The translations under genes and the position numbers were made by a program. Below, piece by piece: positions 1 through 7,603 of a stretch of 36,083 nt of DNA. The DNA is from Vampirovibrio chlorellavorus (GTDB lineage Bacteria > Cyanobacteriota > Vampirovibrionia > Vampirovibrionales > Vampirovibrionaceae), in contig CAIPMU010000015.1 in NCBI GenBank assembly GCA_903866275.1, positions 1 through 36,083 on the forward strand, given 5' to 3'. Below the pieces are notes generated by a model. That model did no database searches. It was not told the origin of the DNA and saw only the letters and a program-made list of their open reading frames with translations. Numbering within the stretch: the first letter of the stretch is position 1; each line of letters begins with the position of its first letter.

Positions 1-123
1 CAAGTGGAGCGCGGTTTCGCTTGGCTAGACGGCTTTCGCAGACTGGTGACCCGTTGGGAATATTACCCTGAAATCTACCATGCGTTCCTCTCTGTCGCCA
101 TTATTTGCATCCTACTGCGCTAG
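1..123 (+). pseudogene. C-terminal end of an IS5/IS4-type transposase (cut by the window edge)
   Basis: Forty codons open from the first base and ending in TAG read QVERGFAWLDGFRRLV, then a WEYYPEIYHAFL stretch. This matches the end of the DDE domain of IS5-family transposases: the E-R-x-F-x-W-L block that carries the last catalytic Glu, followed by R-R-L-x-x-R-x-E and a hydrophobic tail. I see only the 3' end, so I cannot say whether the gene is intact upstream. The element would act as a DNA transposase. It lies next to an AT-rich orphan gene and a tRNA, which fits an insertion-prone spot. Confidence 0.8.
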
Positions 124-142
124 TTTTGCAAAGGGTTCTAGC
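123..142. mobile_element. Possible right terminal inverted repeat of the IS element
   Basis: Directly after the transposase stop the sequence reads gttttgcaaagggttctag. IS5-family elements commonly end within a few tens of bases of the transposase stop in a TTTTGCAAA-GGGTTC-like inverted repeat, and CTA/CTAG could be the duplicated target. The left end is outside the window, so the repeat cannot be paired here. Confidence 0.4.
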
Positions 143-244
143 AAAAATCATTAAACAGGAGTTACGCAGGGCAACACCTAAACCATGAAACAAGAAGCGA
201 CAAATAACACAAGTCCTAACATCAAATGGCACTTACAATTAAAT

Positions 245-1039
245 CTACTGCGAGCAGAGTACCGAATAAATCTTCTCCTCTTGACTTTGAGGTAAAATCG
301 GCTTGCCATCATACTCCCGTGATTTACAATTTATAACTCGCTGAACAGCCACCCCTACTTGCTTTCCTTGAGTATCAGAAGCTGCTATCCATACTTTATA
401 TCCTTGGGTTTGTCCATAACTGCCAACATTGCAGGTATTTCCATAAATTGAGCTACAGGCCTCAAGCGATTTGGTATCAAGCAAAATCAAAAAAGCATCA
501 TCAGCCAACTTGCTCACCACCTGCCACCTTGAAAAATCAACATATGTAGGGGTAGGCTCTGAGACTGGTGACTCAGTAGCTTGCTGTCTAATATCCCAAG
601 CCATACAAACAAATTTATGAACTCCTTCTCCAACACTTTCGGGCGTTGGTTGAATCATACCCGACCAAGATGAAGATCCGCTGGTTACAACATCATTTTT
701 AAGCCCATAATTTGTATATTGAGTCCATGTTTCAGAGGTTAAATTTGAATCACAGTTCTCAAAACTCAAACCCTTAGTATACCAAATATGCTTGCCTTTA
801 ACTTTAAAGGTTTCCCCTGATATTTGACGTTCATTTTTCCAAACCACTTTACTCCAATAGCCTATAGTCCCATCCGCTGCTTTGTATAAACTATCCATAT
901 CCACATAACGTATGCTGCCATTTGTATCTGTCGCGGCTGTCATCCATCGAGCGGCATAACAAGAGCCAGAAAAAATGAGCAAAGTAAATAACACGAACGA
1001 ATAAATGCAGATTTTGCTAATTAAATTTCTATCAGGCAT
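245..1039 (-). CDS. Secreted protein with two surface-adhesin-E-like halves
   Basis: Predicted 264-residue exported protein of unknown role. The start at 1039 has a GGAGG ribosome site about 8 bases upstream; a longer frame exists but would run through the tRNA-Arg gene. The N-terminus has a signal peptide (hydrophobic stretch around residues 8-25, cleavage likely after CYAA). The mature first half has the pattern W-x-x-x-x-x-x-NGSIRYVDMDS, a later Cys, and a closing P-ESVGEGVHKFVC. This resembles the surface-adhesin E (Adhesin_E-type) domain. A shorter second copy starts near SRWQVV and also has D-x-x-S and paired cysteines. Base composition is clearly AT-richer than the wbp genes to the right, and the gene stands alone between an IS end and a tRNA, so lateral acquisition is likely. 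Function in adhesion is inference only. Confidence 0.6.
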   Translation of the reverse strand: MPDRNLISKICIYSFVLFTLLIFSGSCYAARWMTAATDTNGSIRYVDMDSLYKAADGTIGYWSKVVWKNERQISGETFKVKGKHIWYTKGLSFENCDSNLTSETWTQYTNYGLKNDVVTSGSSSWSGMIQPTPESVGEGVHKFVCMAWDIRQQATESPVSEPTPTYVDFSRWQVVSKLADDAFLILLDTKSLEACSSIYGNTCNVGSYGQTQGYKVWIAASDTQGKQVGVAVQRVINCKSREYDGKPILPQSQEEKIYSVLCSQ

Positions 1040-1147
1040 TAGCCTTAACCTCCAGAGACCTTGCAAAAAGAATACCACCCCGGTTAATAACTTCTGAATC
1101 AGGAATAAATATACAGTTTCCCGTACAACGATATAATGAAGAGAAAA

Positions 1148-1224
1148 TGGCACCCCCGGAGCGACTCGAACGCCCGACACCTTCCTTAGGACGGAAGTGT
1201 TCTATCCAACTGAACTACGGGGGC
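1148..1224 (-). tRNA. tRNA-Arg (anticodon CCT)
   Basis: The minus strand folds as a full cloverleaf: acceptor GCCCCCG with CGGGGGT (one G-U pair), a D arm from GTTCAGTTGGATAGAAC, anticodon stem CTTCC/GGAAG with loop GTCCTAA (anticodon CCT), a T arm with GTTCGAG, discriminator G and an encoded CCA. It reads the AGG codon. Confidence 0.95.
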
Positions 1225-1355
1225 TTGTAGAACTGAAATTCAGCTCAGTTTAACATAAGGGGTCACGGCTCGCCAAGGCCGCCAGGCCATGCCCGCAGCC
1301 GCCCCACCGCCCGAATGTCAGCGCATCCGGACGGGGGAAGCGAGCGGGGCAATCA

Positions 1356-1382
1356 TTGACGTTTGCGCCGGGCTTCTATTAT
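1356..1382 (+). promoter_or_regulatory. Candidate promoter of the surface-sugar operon
   Basis: TTGACG at 1356-1361 and TATTAT at 1377-1382 are separated by 15 bases, slightly short for a sigma70-type promoter. Transcription would begin near 1389 and leave a leader of about 70 bases before the ATG at 1458. This argues against the in-frame TTG at 1356, which is part of the -35 box. Confidence 0.4.
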
Positions 1383-1457
1383 TCTGGTAGGAGTTTACCG
1401 GATCATGCGCCATACTGTTCAAGACGGGATCAACCACCAGTGGAACAAACGCCCTCA

Positions 1458-2798
1458 ATGACCACGCTCCCTCCCACCGCGACCACCAGCCGTCAGGCGC
1501 TGTTGGACAAAATTCAGGACCATAGCGCCCATATCGCCATCATTGGCATGGGCTATGTCGGCTTGCCATTGGCCGTTTGCGTGGCCAAAGTAGGCTACAC
1601 CGTCTCCGGCATCGACCTGAACCAGCCCCGCGTGGACATGCTCAATCAGGGCGACAGCTACATCGCGGATGTCAGCAACGAAGAGCTGGCCCCACTGGTG
1701 CAAAGTCAACAGATTCAAGCCACCAGCGATTTCAGCGTACTGGCCGACAGCGATGTGATTATCATCTGCGTGCCCACGCCGCTGACTAAAAACCGTGACC
1801 CGGACATCTCTTATATCCGCAAGGCGGGTGAGCAAATTGCCCGCTTTCTGCGCCCCGGCCAACTCATCACGCTGGAAAGCACCACCTACCCCGGTACCAC
1901 GGAAGAAGTGCTGCTCCCCCTGCTGCAACAAAGCGGCCTGACGGTGGGCGAAGACTTCTTCATTGCCCACTCCCCGGAGCGGGTGGATCCCGGCAATGCG
2001 CGCTACACCACGCACAACACCAACAAGGTGGTGGGCGGCTTCACCCCGGCCTGTCAGGAAGTGGCCGCGGCGTTCTACCGCAAGACCATTCTGGACATTA
2101 TTTCCGTCAGCTCTCCCGGTTGCGCCGAGATGGTGAAAGTGTTTGAGAACACATTCCGGGCGGTAAACATAGCCCTAGTCAACGAACTGGCCCTACTGTG
2201 CGACAAAATGGGCATCAGCGTGTGGGAAGTCATTGAAGCGGCCTCGACCAAGCCCTTTGGGATGCTCACCTTCTGGCCCGGCCCCGGCGTGGGTGGCCAC
2301 TGCATCCCCATTGACCCGTTCTACCTCACCTGGAAAGCGCGCGAGTACAACTTCCACACCCGCTTCATTGAGCTGGCCGGTGAGATCAACAACCACATGC
2401 CCATGTTCGTGCGCGAGAAGATCAGCCGCGCTTTAGGACGCCTCGGCAAGCCGCTGTATGGGTCTAAAATCCTGATTCTGGGCATGGCCTATAAAAAAGA
2501 TCTGGGCGATTGGCGACAATCCCCCGCGCTGGATTTGTTTAACCTGCTACTAGAAGACGACGTGCAGCTCAGCTACTGCGATCCCTATGTCCCGCAAATG
2601 GAAGACGTCAAAGGCGGAAAGCATCTGGCCGAACCCCTGACTGCCGAAACTCTCGCTCAGGCCGATTGTGTGGTCGTGCTCACCAACCACAGCGACTTTG
2701 ACTATCACTTCATCGTGGAACACAGCCCTGTGGTGGTAGATACCCGGAACGCCTGCGCGCAAGTGCTGGATCTGCGGGATAAGATCATTCTGCTATGA
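1458..2798 (+). CDS. wbpA: UDP-N-acetylglucosamine 6-dehydrogenase (WbpA type)
   Basis: NAD-dependent four-electron oxidation of UDP-GlcNAc to UDP-GlcNAcA, the first step towards UDP-ManNAc3NAcA-type sugars. The N-terminal Rossmann motif is IGMGYVGLP (about residues 29-37), CVPTPL follows near 104, and the catalytic cysteine lies in GVGGHCIPIDPFYL (Cys282). The H-C-I-P-I-D-P form is typical of the WbpA/WecC/Cap5-like branch rather than classic UDP-glucose dehydrogenase. I chose the ATG at 1458 (446 residues, close to the family's 430-440). A TTG at 1356 would add 34 residues that do not look conserved and overlap a likely promoter. The stop overlaps the next start (ATGA), so translation is probably coupled. 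Substrate choice between GlcNAc and ManNAc is inferred from the wbpB and wbpD neighbours. Confidence 0.9.
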   Translation: MTTLPPTATTSRQALLDKIQDHSAHIAIIGMGYVGLPLAVCVAKVGYTVSGIDLNQPRVDMLNQGDSYIADVSNEELAPLVQSQQIQATSDFSVLADSDVIIICVPTPLTKNRDPDISYIRKAGEQIARFLRPGQLITLESTTYPGTTEEVLLPLLQQSGLTVGEDFFIAHSPERVDPGNARYTTHNTNKVVGGFTPACQEVAAAFYRKTILDIISVSSPGCAEMVKVFENTFRAVNIALVNELALLCDKMGISVWEVIEAASTKPFGMLTFWPGPGVGGHCIPIDPFYLTWKAREYNFHTRFIELAGEINNHMPMFVREKISRALGRLGKPLYGSKILILGMAYKKDLGDWRQSPALDLFNLLLEDDVQLSYCDPYVPQMEDVKGGKHLAEPLTAETLAQADCVVVLTNHSDFDYHFIVEHSPVVVDTRNACAQVLDLRDKIILL

Positions 2799-3844
2799 GC
2801 ACTCTGCTGGTCGGATGCGGCTATTGGGGCGCCAATTGGGCCAAAGCGCTCTCCGGCATTGGACAGCTGGGGGCCATTTGTGACGCCCGGCCTCAAATTC
2901 AGGCCGATCTTAAAGCAAAATACCCCCAAGCAGCCCTCTATACCGAGCTGGCCGATGCGCTCCAGCATCCCGGCATAGAAGCCGTAATTGTGGCGACCCC
3001 GGTCATCACCCATTGCGAGGTTGCTCGGCTTTGCCTGCTGGCCGGTAAACATGTTTTGGTCGAGAAACCGCTCACACTCGACCCGGAAGAGTCCGAATTT
3101 CTGGTCAAACTGGCCGAAGGCGGCGGCTTGATTCTGGCAGTGGGGCACTTGCTGCTGTATCACCCGGCCTTAATTCATCTAAAAACGATGATGGACGCCG
3201 GTGCGCTGGGCGACATCCTCAGTGTGCAATCGACCCGCGTGAATTTAGGCAAGGTGCGCAACGAGGAAAACGTTTGGTGGAGCCTTGCCCCCCACGATTT
3301 ATCCATTGTCAGTATGCTCCTGGGCGAGCCCTTGCACTTGCAATCGGCCACGGGGATGACCCTCCTCAACCGGCCCGGACTGGAAGACACCGTACAAGTA
3401 AGCCTTGGCACCCCATCCGGGCGCTCGGCGAGTATTCAGGTGAGCTGGCTGGCCCCGGTCAAAAAGCACGAAACCGTGGTCATCGGCAGCTTGGGCATGG
3501 CCCTCTTTGAAGATACCCTCCCCGCGGGGCAAAAGCTGCAAGTGCTTGACTACAGCCTTGATCGCGCAGGCGATACCGTCAATGACGTGCAGCGGGGCGC
3601 CACCCAAGTAATCAATTACGCCCAGCCCCCGGCAGATTTGCTCACCATGCAGGCGCGGGCCTTTATCGCGGCCACCCGTGGACAACGGGCCAGCCTGCCC
3701 AACGATGGCCGAAACGGCTTGCAAGTGGTGCAACTGCTGGCCGAAGCACAGGCCCGCATCACGCAAGCCTCTGCGCTTCTGAACCAACCCGCGCTGGCAT
3801 CGCAACCCGGAAACCCCGCCCCTGGCGTCTTTGGTGTAAAATAA
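2795..3844 (+). CDS. wbpB: Gfo/Idh/MocA-family sugar oxidoreductase (WbpB-like)
   Basis: 349-residue NAD-dependent dehydrogenase. The Rossmann motif [11 protein letters not shown] sits at the extreme N-terminus and the family signature VLVEKPLTL, with its catalytic Lys, near residue 90. [10 protein letters not shown] stretch and an HDLSI-type segment (residues about 115-170) match the C-terminal substrate domain. In the WbpA-B-E-D-I pathway WbpB oxidises the 3-OH of UDP-GlcNAcA to a 3-keto sugar. The gene overlaps wbpA by 4 bases and is followed 29 bases later by the wbpD-like acetyltransferase, which supports this assignment. The aminotransferase (WbpE) that should act next is not in this window. 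The exact substrate is inferred from context; family membership is clear. Confidence 0.8.
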   Translation: MSTLLVGCGYWGANWAKALSGIGQLGAICDARPQIQADLKAKYPQAALYTELADALQHPGIEAVIVATPVITHCEVARLCLLAGKHVLVEKPLTLDPEESEFLVKLAEGGGLILAVGHLLLYHPALIHLKTMMDAGALGDILSVQSTRVNLGKVRNEENVWWSLAPHDLSIVSMLLGEPLHLQSATGMTLLNRPGLEDTVQVSLGTPSGRSASIQVSWLAPVKKHETVVIGSLGMALFEDTLPAGQKLQVLDYSLDRAGDTVNDVQRGATQVINYAQPPADLLTMQARAFIAATRGQRASLPNDGRNGLQVVQLLAEAQARITQASALLNQPALASQPGNPAPGVFGVK

Positions 3845-3873
3845 TCCCACTGTCTTGCAAGGGATTTACCGCC

Positions 3874-4485
3874 ATGTCCAATCCAGCGACTGATGCCGCC
3901 TCAAAGCCTTACTTTGTGCATGAATCTTCCTATGTGGATGAACCCAGCCAAATTGGCGAAGGCACGGCCATTTGGCACTTTTGCCACATTCTGGGCCAAA
4001 CCCAAATTGGGAAACAGTGCAAAATTGGCCAGAACGTGGTCATCGGCCCCCGCGTCGCCATTGGCAACGGCGTGAAAATTCAAAATAACGTGTCTATTTA
4101 TCCGGGCGTGACGCTGGAAGATGACGTATTTTGCGGGCCGAGCATGGTCTTTACCAATGTATTCAACCCGCGCAGCGCGATTGTACGCAACAGCGACGAA
4201 CATTTTAAAAAGACCTTAGTCAAGCAAGGGGCCTCCATTGGGGCCAACGCCACCATTGTTTGCGGCGTGACCATTGGCCGCTATGCCTTTGTGGGCGCAG
4301 GTTCGGTGGTGACTCGGGATGTCCCCGATTACGCGCTGGTCTATGGCAACCCGGCCCGCCAGCACGGCTGGGCCTGCTACTGCGGGGAATCGCTCAAAAA
4401 CAGCAAGGAACCCATTACTTGCCCAACCTGCCAACGCCAGTATCAACACACCAATAATGGCTTAATTGCCGTTGAAACCGTTTAA
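3874..4485 (+). CDS. wbpD: UDP-3-amino-sugar N-acetyltransferase (WbpD-like, left-handed beta-helix)
   Basis: 203-residue hexapeptide-repeat acetyltransferase, a trimer in this family. Repeats begin near residue 20 ([13 protein letters not shown]) and run to about 165. The segment [20 protein letters not shown] followed by [13 protein letters not shown] is characteristic of WbpD/WlbB enzymes, which acetylate the 3-amino group of UDP-GlcNAc3NA. The C-terminus carries CYCGESL and CPTC, a small probable zinc-ribbon tail seen in relatives. A GCAAGGGA ribosome site precedes the ATG. It sits in the same operon as wbpA- and wbpB-like genes, giving three of the five steps to UDP-ManNAc3NAcA. Confidence 0.85.
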   Translation: MSNPATDAASKPYFVHESSYVDEPSQIGEGTAIWHFCHILGQTQIGKQCKIGQNVVIGPRVAIGNGVKIQNNVSIYPGVTLEDDVFCGPSMVFTNVFNPRSAIVRNSDEHFKKTLVKQGASIGANATIVCGVTIGRYAFVGAGSVVTRDVPDYALVYGNPARQHGWACYCGESLKNSKEPITCPTCQRQYQHTNNGLIAVETV

Positions 4486-4548
4486 CAGTGCCCTCCGAAA
4501 TTTATTTCTTTTTCATCCTATTCAATTAAAGCGAGTTAATCCATCCCC

Positions 4549-5793
4549 ATGAGCCGCATCGCGTTTTTGCTCAATAACGATTTCCAGTTTGATAGTCGCG
4601 TCCAGCGGGAAGCCTTGGCGTTGACGCAGGCAGGCCATACTGTGACGGTATTTTGCACCCGCGACAAGGCTAAACAACTTCCCTTAATCAGCGAAAAAGA
4701 GGGCGTACAAATTCGCCGGACCTTTCGTAAGGAAGTCCATTCCTTCAAGCCCCTGACCTTACGGCACGTCGCTGGACTAACGTCTATTCTTTTGAGCCAG
4801 GATATCAGGCAGGGTAGCCCATTTGATGTGGTGCATGCCCATGATGCCAACATGCTGCTGGTGGGCTGGGTCTTGGCGAGAGCCTGGGGTGCCCGTTTAA
4901 TTTATGATTCTCATGAATTATGGGATTCCATGTATCAGTTTGAGCAGGAGCAAACGGCCAGCCTGCCGATACCAGCAGGAAAAAAGCGCAAAACATTGGG
5001 AGAAATTGAGCGCACTCGTCAGGTGGAACGTTGGCTGCTGAAGCGCGCGCACGCCCTAATCTCCGTGAATGACAGCTTGTGCCGCATGCTGAACGATACC
5101 GCTCAACTGCCGCCGGAACGCTGTGTGAGTTTACGCAACACGGCGGAATATTTTGCCAGCCCGGAAAAACCCCTGCGCTTGCTGCACGAGCACTTTCAAC
5201 TCAATCCTGACACTCGGGTTATTTTATACCAGGGAGAAATTAAACCCGCCCGCGGCATTGAGCCCTTGCTAAGTGCACTGGAACTGTTGCCCAACGCCAA
5301 CCTCGCAGTGGTGATGATGGGCTCTATTCCGAGCGCCACTTACACCCAACAATTGAAAGATCGCATCGCAGCATCGGATCAGTTGCGAGGGCGAGTCTTG
5401 TTCAAGGAGCGAGTGACCCGGAGTGAACTGCTGGCCTGGACGGCTTCGGCGGATTTGGGTGTGGCGCCCATTTTAAATATTCGGGCCAATAATTATTACT
5501 GCTTGCCCAATAAATTATTTGAATACCTGCAAGCGGAAGTGCCTTGCGCTACATCCAACTTCCCGGAGCTGAAGGCGATTGTAGAAGGCTATGCGGTCGG
5601 TTTTACCTTCAACCCGGATGAACCGCAAACTTTAGCAGATGCACTTAGCGCCTTTTTTGCCGACCCCACACGGGCTGCACAATACCGTGAAAACGCCCGC
5701 AAGGCCAAGCACGAGCTCAGCTGGGAGCAGGAGCGCAATAAACTGATTGCGCTGTATCAAACGCTGGATCAAGCACTCGAGCCCGCTCATTAA
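4549..5793 (+). CDS. Glycosyltransferase, GT-B fold, family 4 type
   Basis: 414-residue enzyme with a GT4-like layout. The N-terminal acceptor domain opens with SRIAFLLNNDFQFDSRV and contains DVVHAHDANMLLVG and LIYDSHELWDS. The C-terminal donor-binding domain begins near ILYQGEIKPARGIE (about residue 225), and NKLFEYLQAEVP (about 325-336) fits the donor-binding region. It would add a sugar to a lipid-linked or surface polysaccharide in the cytoplasm. It lies 63 bases after the wbpD-like gene, so it may use the product of that pathway; donor and acceptor cannot be read from the sequence. No strong ribosome site is visible before the ATG. A strong hairpin follows the stop. Confidence 0.82.
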   Translation: MSRIAFLLNNDFQFDSRVQREALALTQAGHTVTVFCTRDKAKQLPLISEKEGVQIRRTFRKEVHSFKPLTLRHVAGLTSILLSQDIRQGSPFDVVHAHDANMLLVGWVLARAWGARLIYDSHELWDSMYQFEQEQTASLPIPAGKKRKTLGEIERTRQVERWLLKRAHALISVNDSLCRMLNDTAQLPPERCVSLRNTAEYFASPEKPLRLLHEHFQLNPDTRVILYQGEIKPARGIEPLLSALELLPNANLAVVMMGSIPSATYTQQLKDRIAASDQLRGRVLFKERVTRSELLAWTASADLGVAPILNIRANNYYCLPNKLFEYLQAEVPCATSNFPELKAIVEGYAVGFTFNPDEPQTLADALSAFFADPTRAAQYRENARKAKHELSWEQERNKLIALYQTLDQALEPAH

Positions 5794-5823
5794 CTTTTTA
5801 TTTTTGAAGTTATTTTCAAGTTA

Positions 5824-5864
5824 AAATCAGCTCCTGCTTCATTTTTATAAGCAGGAGCTGATTT
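5824..5864. terminator. Strong bidirectional terminator hairpin
   Basis: Perfect 15-base-pair inverted repeat AAATCAGCTCCTGCT / AGCAGGAGCTGATTT around an 11-base loop, flanked by T-runs on the right and A-runs on the left. It lies between the convergent glycosyltransferase gene (plus) and the 5880-6752 gene (minus) and can serve both. Confidence 0.88.
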
Positions 5865-5879
5865 CGTTTTAGGCCTGAA

Positions 5880-6752
5880 TTAAAGTGCTGTTTTACCGCT
5901 GTAAAATAACTTCTCCTGAAATAAATTGGAGCGATAGAGGCTTTCCACCGTGACCGTTTGAATGGGCGGGTGCTTGGGCAACTCACTGAGAATGACGTTT
6001 GATTTACGGCGGACAAAAATCTCTTCCAACGGAGACAGGCGCAGTTCACCGGGTTGAAACCCGGTATGAATAGCCGCCGCCACCGCAGCCGGATCGTAGT
6101 TATCCAAGTGGGCCGCCGCCAGATTAAACAGCAACCACTTATTGCAATTCAAACTGGTCACGCTGTCGTAAGGCGACAACAAATTGTAGGTTTTCACCGC
6201 GTTCAGCTTTTTATAATTCCCGTTTAAAATCGCCTCATAGACCCGCTGCTGGGTTTCAACATCGGGAATCAATAGCAGGGCCTCTTTATCATAACCCGTT
6301 TGGCCATAATAAAAATCCAGCGGGGCGGTGCGCCAAATACTTTCAGTGGCTGGGCCGGGCGAACTATCCGGCTTTTTGGTTTCCTGCACCAGATTATAAA
6401 TTAGCCAGGTTTGCGCGCGGGGATCGTACACGGCTAGCCCCGTGTGGGCCATGCCGGTTTTATCGTGCTTTTTAACGTCCTCGCCGCCTTTGCGGGCCAC
6501 CACCGCCACCAGCGCTTTTTTCTCTTGCAGCGTGGCCTGCATCCAGGTGGTCAGTTCTTTGGCCAGGGCTAGTTTTTTGGCATCAATCGTGGGCTTGGCG
6601 GTTTGAATCGCAGGCGGGGCAGCGGAGGGAGGCTCAGCCCCCGCCGGCTCCGCTGCAAATCCCATCTGTCCCAGTTGAGTCACCAACATCACCAGAGCAA
6701 ACGCCTGAGCGAGCCGCTGACGGGTAAACAAACGACGCTGATGGCTTTTCAT
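5880..6752 (-). CDS. Exported DUF2145-like protein
   Basis: 290 residues with a signal peptide (hydrophobic core LAQAFALVMLVTQ, cleavage near GFAAEP) and a Pro/Ala-rich linker. The domain contains GMAHTGLAVYDPRAQTWLIY and VTSLNCNKWLLFNLA. This spacing of an H-T-G strand and a later S-L-N-C/N-x-W segment resembles DUF2145 periplasmic proteins, whose fold has been likened to permuted NlpC/P60 hydrolases. That family link is from memory of the pattern and is moderate. The start codon overlaps the stop of the upstream 171-residue gene by one base (TAATG), so the two are almost certainly made together. No enzymatic role is claimed. Confidence 0.6.
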   Translation of the reverse strand: MKSHQRRLFTRQRLAQAFALVMLVTQLGQMGFAAEPAGAEPPSAAPPAIQTAKPTIDAKKLALAKELTTWMQATLQEKKALVAVVARKGGEDVKKHDKTGMAHTGLAVYDPRAQTWLIYNLVQETKKPDSSPGPATESIWRTAPLDFYYGQTGYDKEALLLIPDVETQQRVYEAILNGNYKKLNAVKTYNLLSPYDSVTSLNCNKWLLFNLAAAHLDNYDPAAVAAAIHTGFQPGELRLSPLEEIFVRRKSNVILSELPKHPPIQTVTVESLYRSNLFQEKLFYSGKTAL

Positions 6753-7267
6753 TACTGGGCCACCTTCTCATTCATTTCCACATACTGTTTACGCACCACC
6801 AGCGGAATGGTTTTGGTTTGCTGATGTATGCGAGCTTGCGCCGCAGGGGTTGTATCTTTGGGGTTCCAGTTTGAAAGATTGTCATAAACCTGCTCATTTA
6901 AGTCCGCTAATTTCTGACCAGAGGCATGGACAACTCGCACAATTTCTTGACCAGCGGAGCCCACTGCACGGCCCCCAGCAGTAACCGCCTGAATTGCACC
7001 GCCACCGATCTCACTAAGCCCCACTCCCACTGCCGATGGGGCAGCTGCCGCAGCAGCAAATCCATTTCCAATCATTTTACTATCACCAGTCACCGCTCCG
7101 GCACCAATAATCAACGGGGCGCTAATGGCAGACAAGGCACCGCCACCGATCGAGGCTGCCCCTTGACCGCTTTCATCCAAGGCTTCCCCGGCCCAGGCAG
7201 AGCCGGTGATATTCATCATACTGATTCCCATGCCCAGGGTTAATAAGGCCAATTTATAAGTTTTCAT
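6752..7267 (-). CDS. Small exported Gly/Ala-rich protein, partner of the DUF2145-like gene
   Basis: 171 residues. Residues 1-26 form a signal peptide ending SAWAG. The next ~90 residues are a low-polarity Gly/Ala/Ser/Ile region (GAASIGGGALSAISAPLIIG, AAAAAAPSAVG) that could insert into or cross a membrane. The C-terminal ~60 residues are polar and probably helical. A clean AAGGAG ribosome site lies 8 bases before the ATG. It is first in a two-gene unit with the 5880-6752 gene. I do not recognise a family. A Gly-rich amphipathic segment of this sort occurs in bacteriocin-like and pore-associated peptides as well as in glycine-zipper proteins, but nothing decides between them. Confidence 0.6.
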   Translation of the reverse strand: MKTYKLALLTLGMGISMMNITGSAWAGEALDESGQGAASIGGGALSAISAPLIIGAGAVTGDSKMIGNGFAAAAAAPSAVGVGLSEIGGGAIQAVTAGGRAVGSAGQEIVRVVHASGQKLADLNEQVYDNLSNWNPKDTTPAAQARIHQQTKTIPLVVRKQYVEMNEKVAQ

Positions 7268-7603
7268 GATTTTGCTCCTTCTTGACTGAATTAAATGAAT
7301 TTGTAATCGGGTTGATACTGTTACAATAAATTAAATTGCAGGCAAAATCGCATGGGCTAGCACAGTTCTTTCAAGTGTCACTCCGCGTCAAGGTAAAGCG
7401 AATCACCGCCTTAATCTATCTGGCCATGTCCTCTCGGTGAGCAAAAAAAGAGGGCTACAGCAATCGAACCGGGGCAACACCCTAATCAGCCAAAACGAGC
7501 CCTCTCATCCTGCTGCCAGTCAGTTGCTTGTGAGTGGCGGATTTGTTTGTTAGTCTGTCTGTAGAAAAATTCAAGCGTTTCAAATTGAGGGAGGCTTACG
7601 AGG
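7268..7603. other. Intergenic region between divergent genes
   Basis: 336 bases with no convincing protein gene. The left part is AT-rich and must hold the minus-strand promoter of the 6752-7267 gene; no clean -35/-10 pair stands out. The right end carries GAGGGAGG before the aldehyde dehydrogenase start. The middle holds the inverted repeat described at 7449-7505. Confidence 0.6.
7449..7505 (-). ncRNA. Structured element with T-tract: candidate small RNA end or terminator
   Basis: Arms AGAGGGCT and AGCCCTCT (8 perfect pairs) enclose 41 bases containing an inner GGG-TGTTG-CCC hairpin. Read on the minus strand, the closing arm is followed by seven T residues, as in an intrinsic terminator. 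No coding gene ends just upstream on that strand, so the transcript being stopped would be short and non-coding, or the element would be part of the leader of the 6752-7267 gene. It contains GGTTCGATT like a tRNA T-loop, but no cloverleaf forms. Confidence 0.35.

Noticed and set aside
1040-1180. N-terminal extension of the adhesin-E-like gene
   Set aside because: It would read through part of the tRNA-Arg gene and place the signal peptide 48 residues in; GGAGG at the inner ATG decides for 1039.
7449-7505. Possible tRNA or tRNA remnant with GGTTCGATT
   Set aside because: No D arm, anticodon arm or 5-pair T stem forms; the length is too short.
7449-7505. Known riboswitch (fluoride, guanidine, c-di-GMP, glutamine, preQ1)
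   Set aside because: Core conserved bases of those classes that I can recall are absent.
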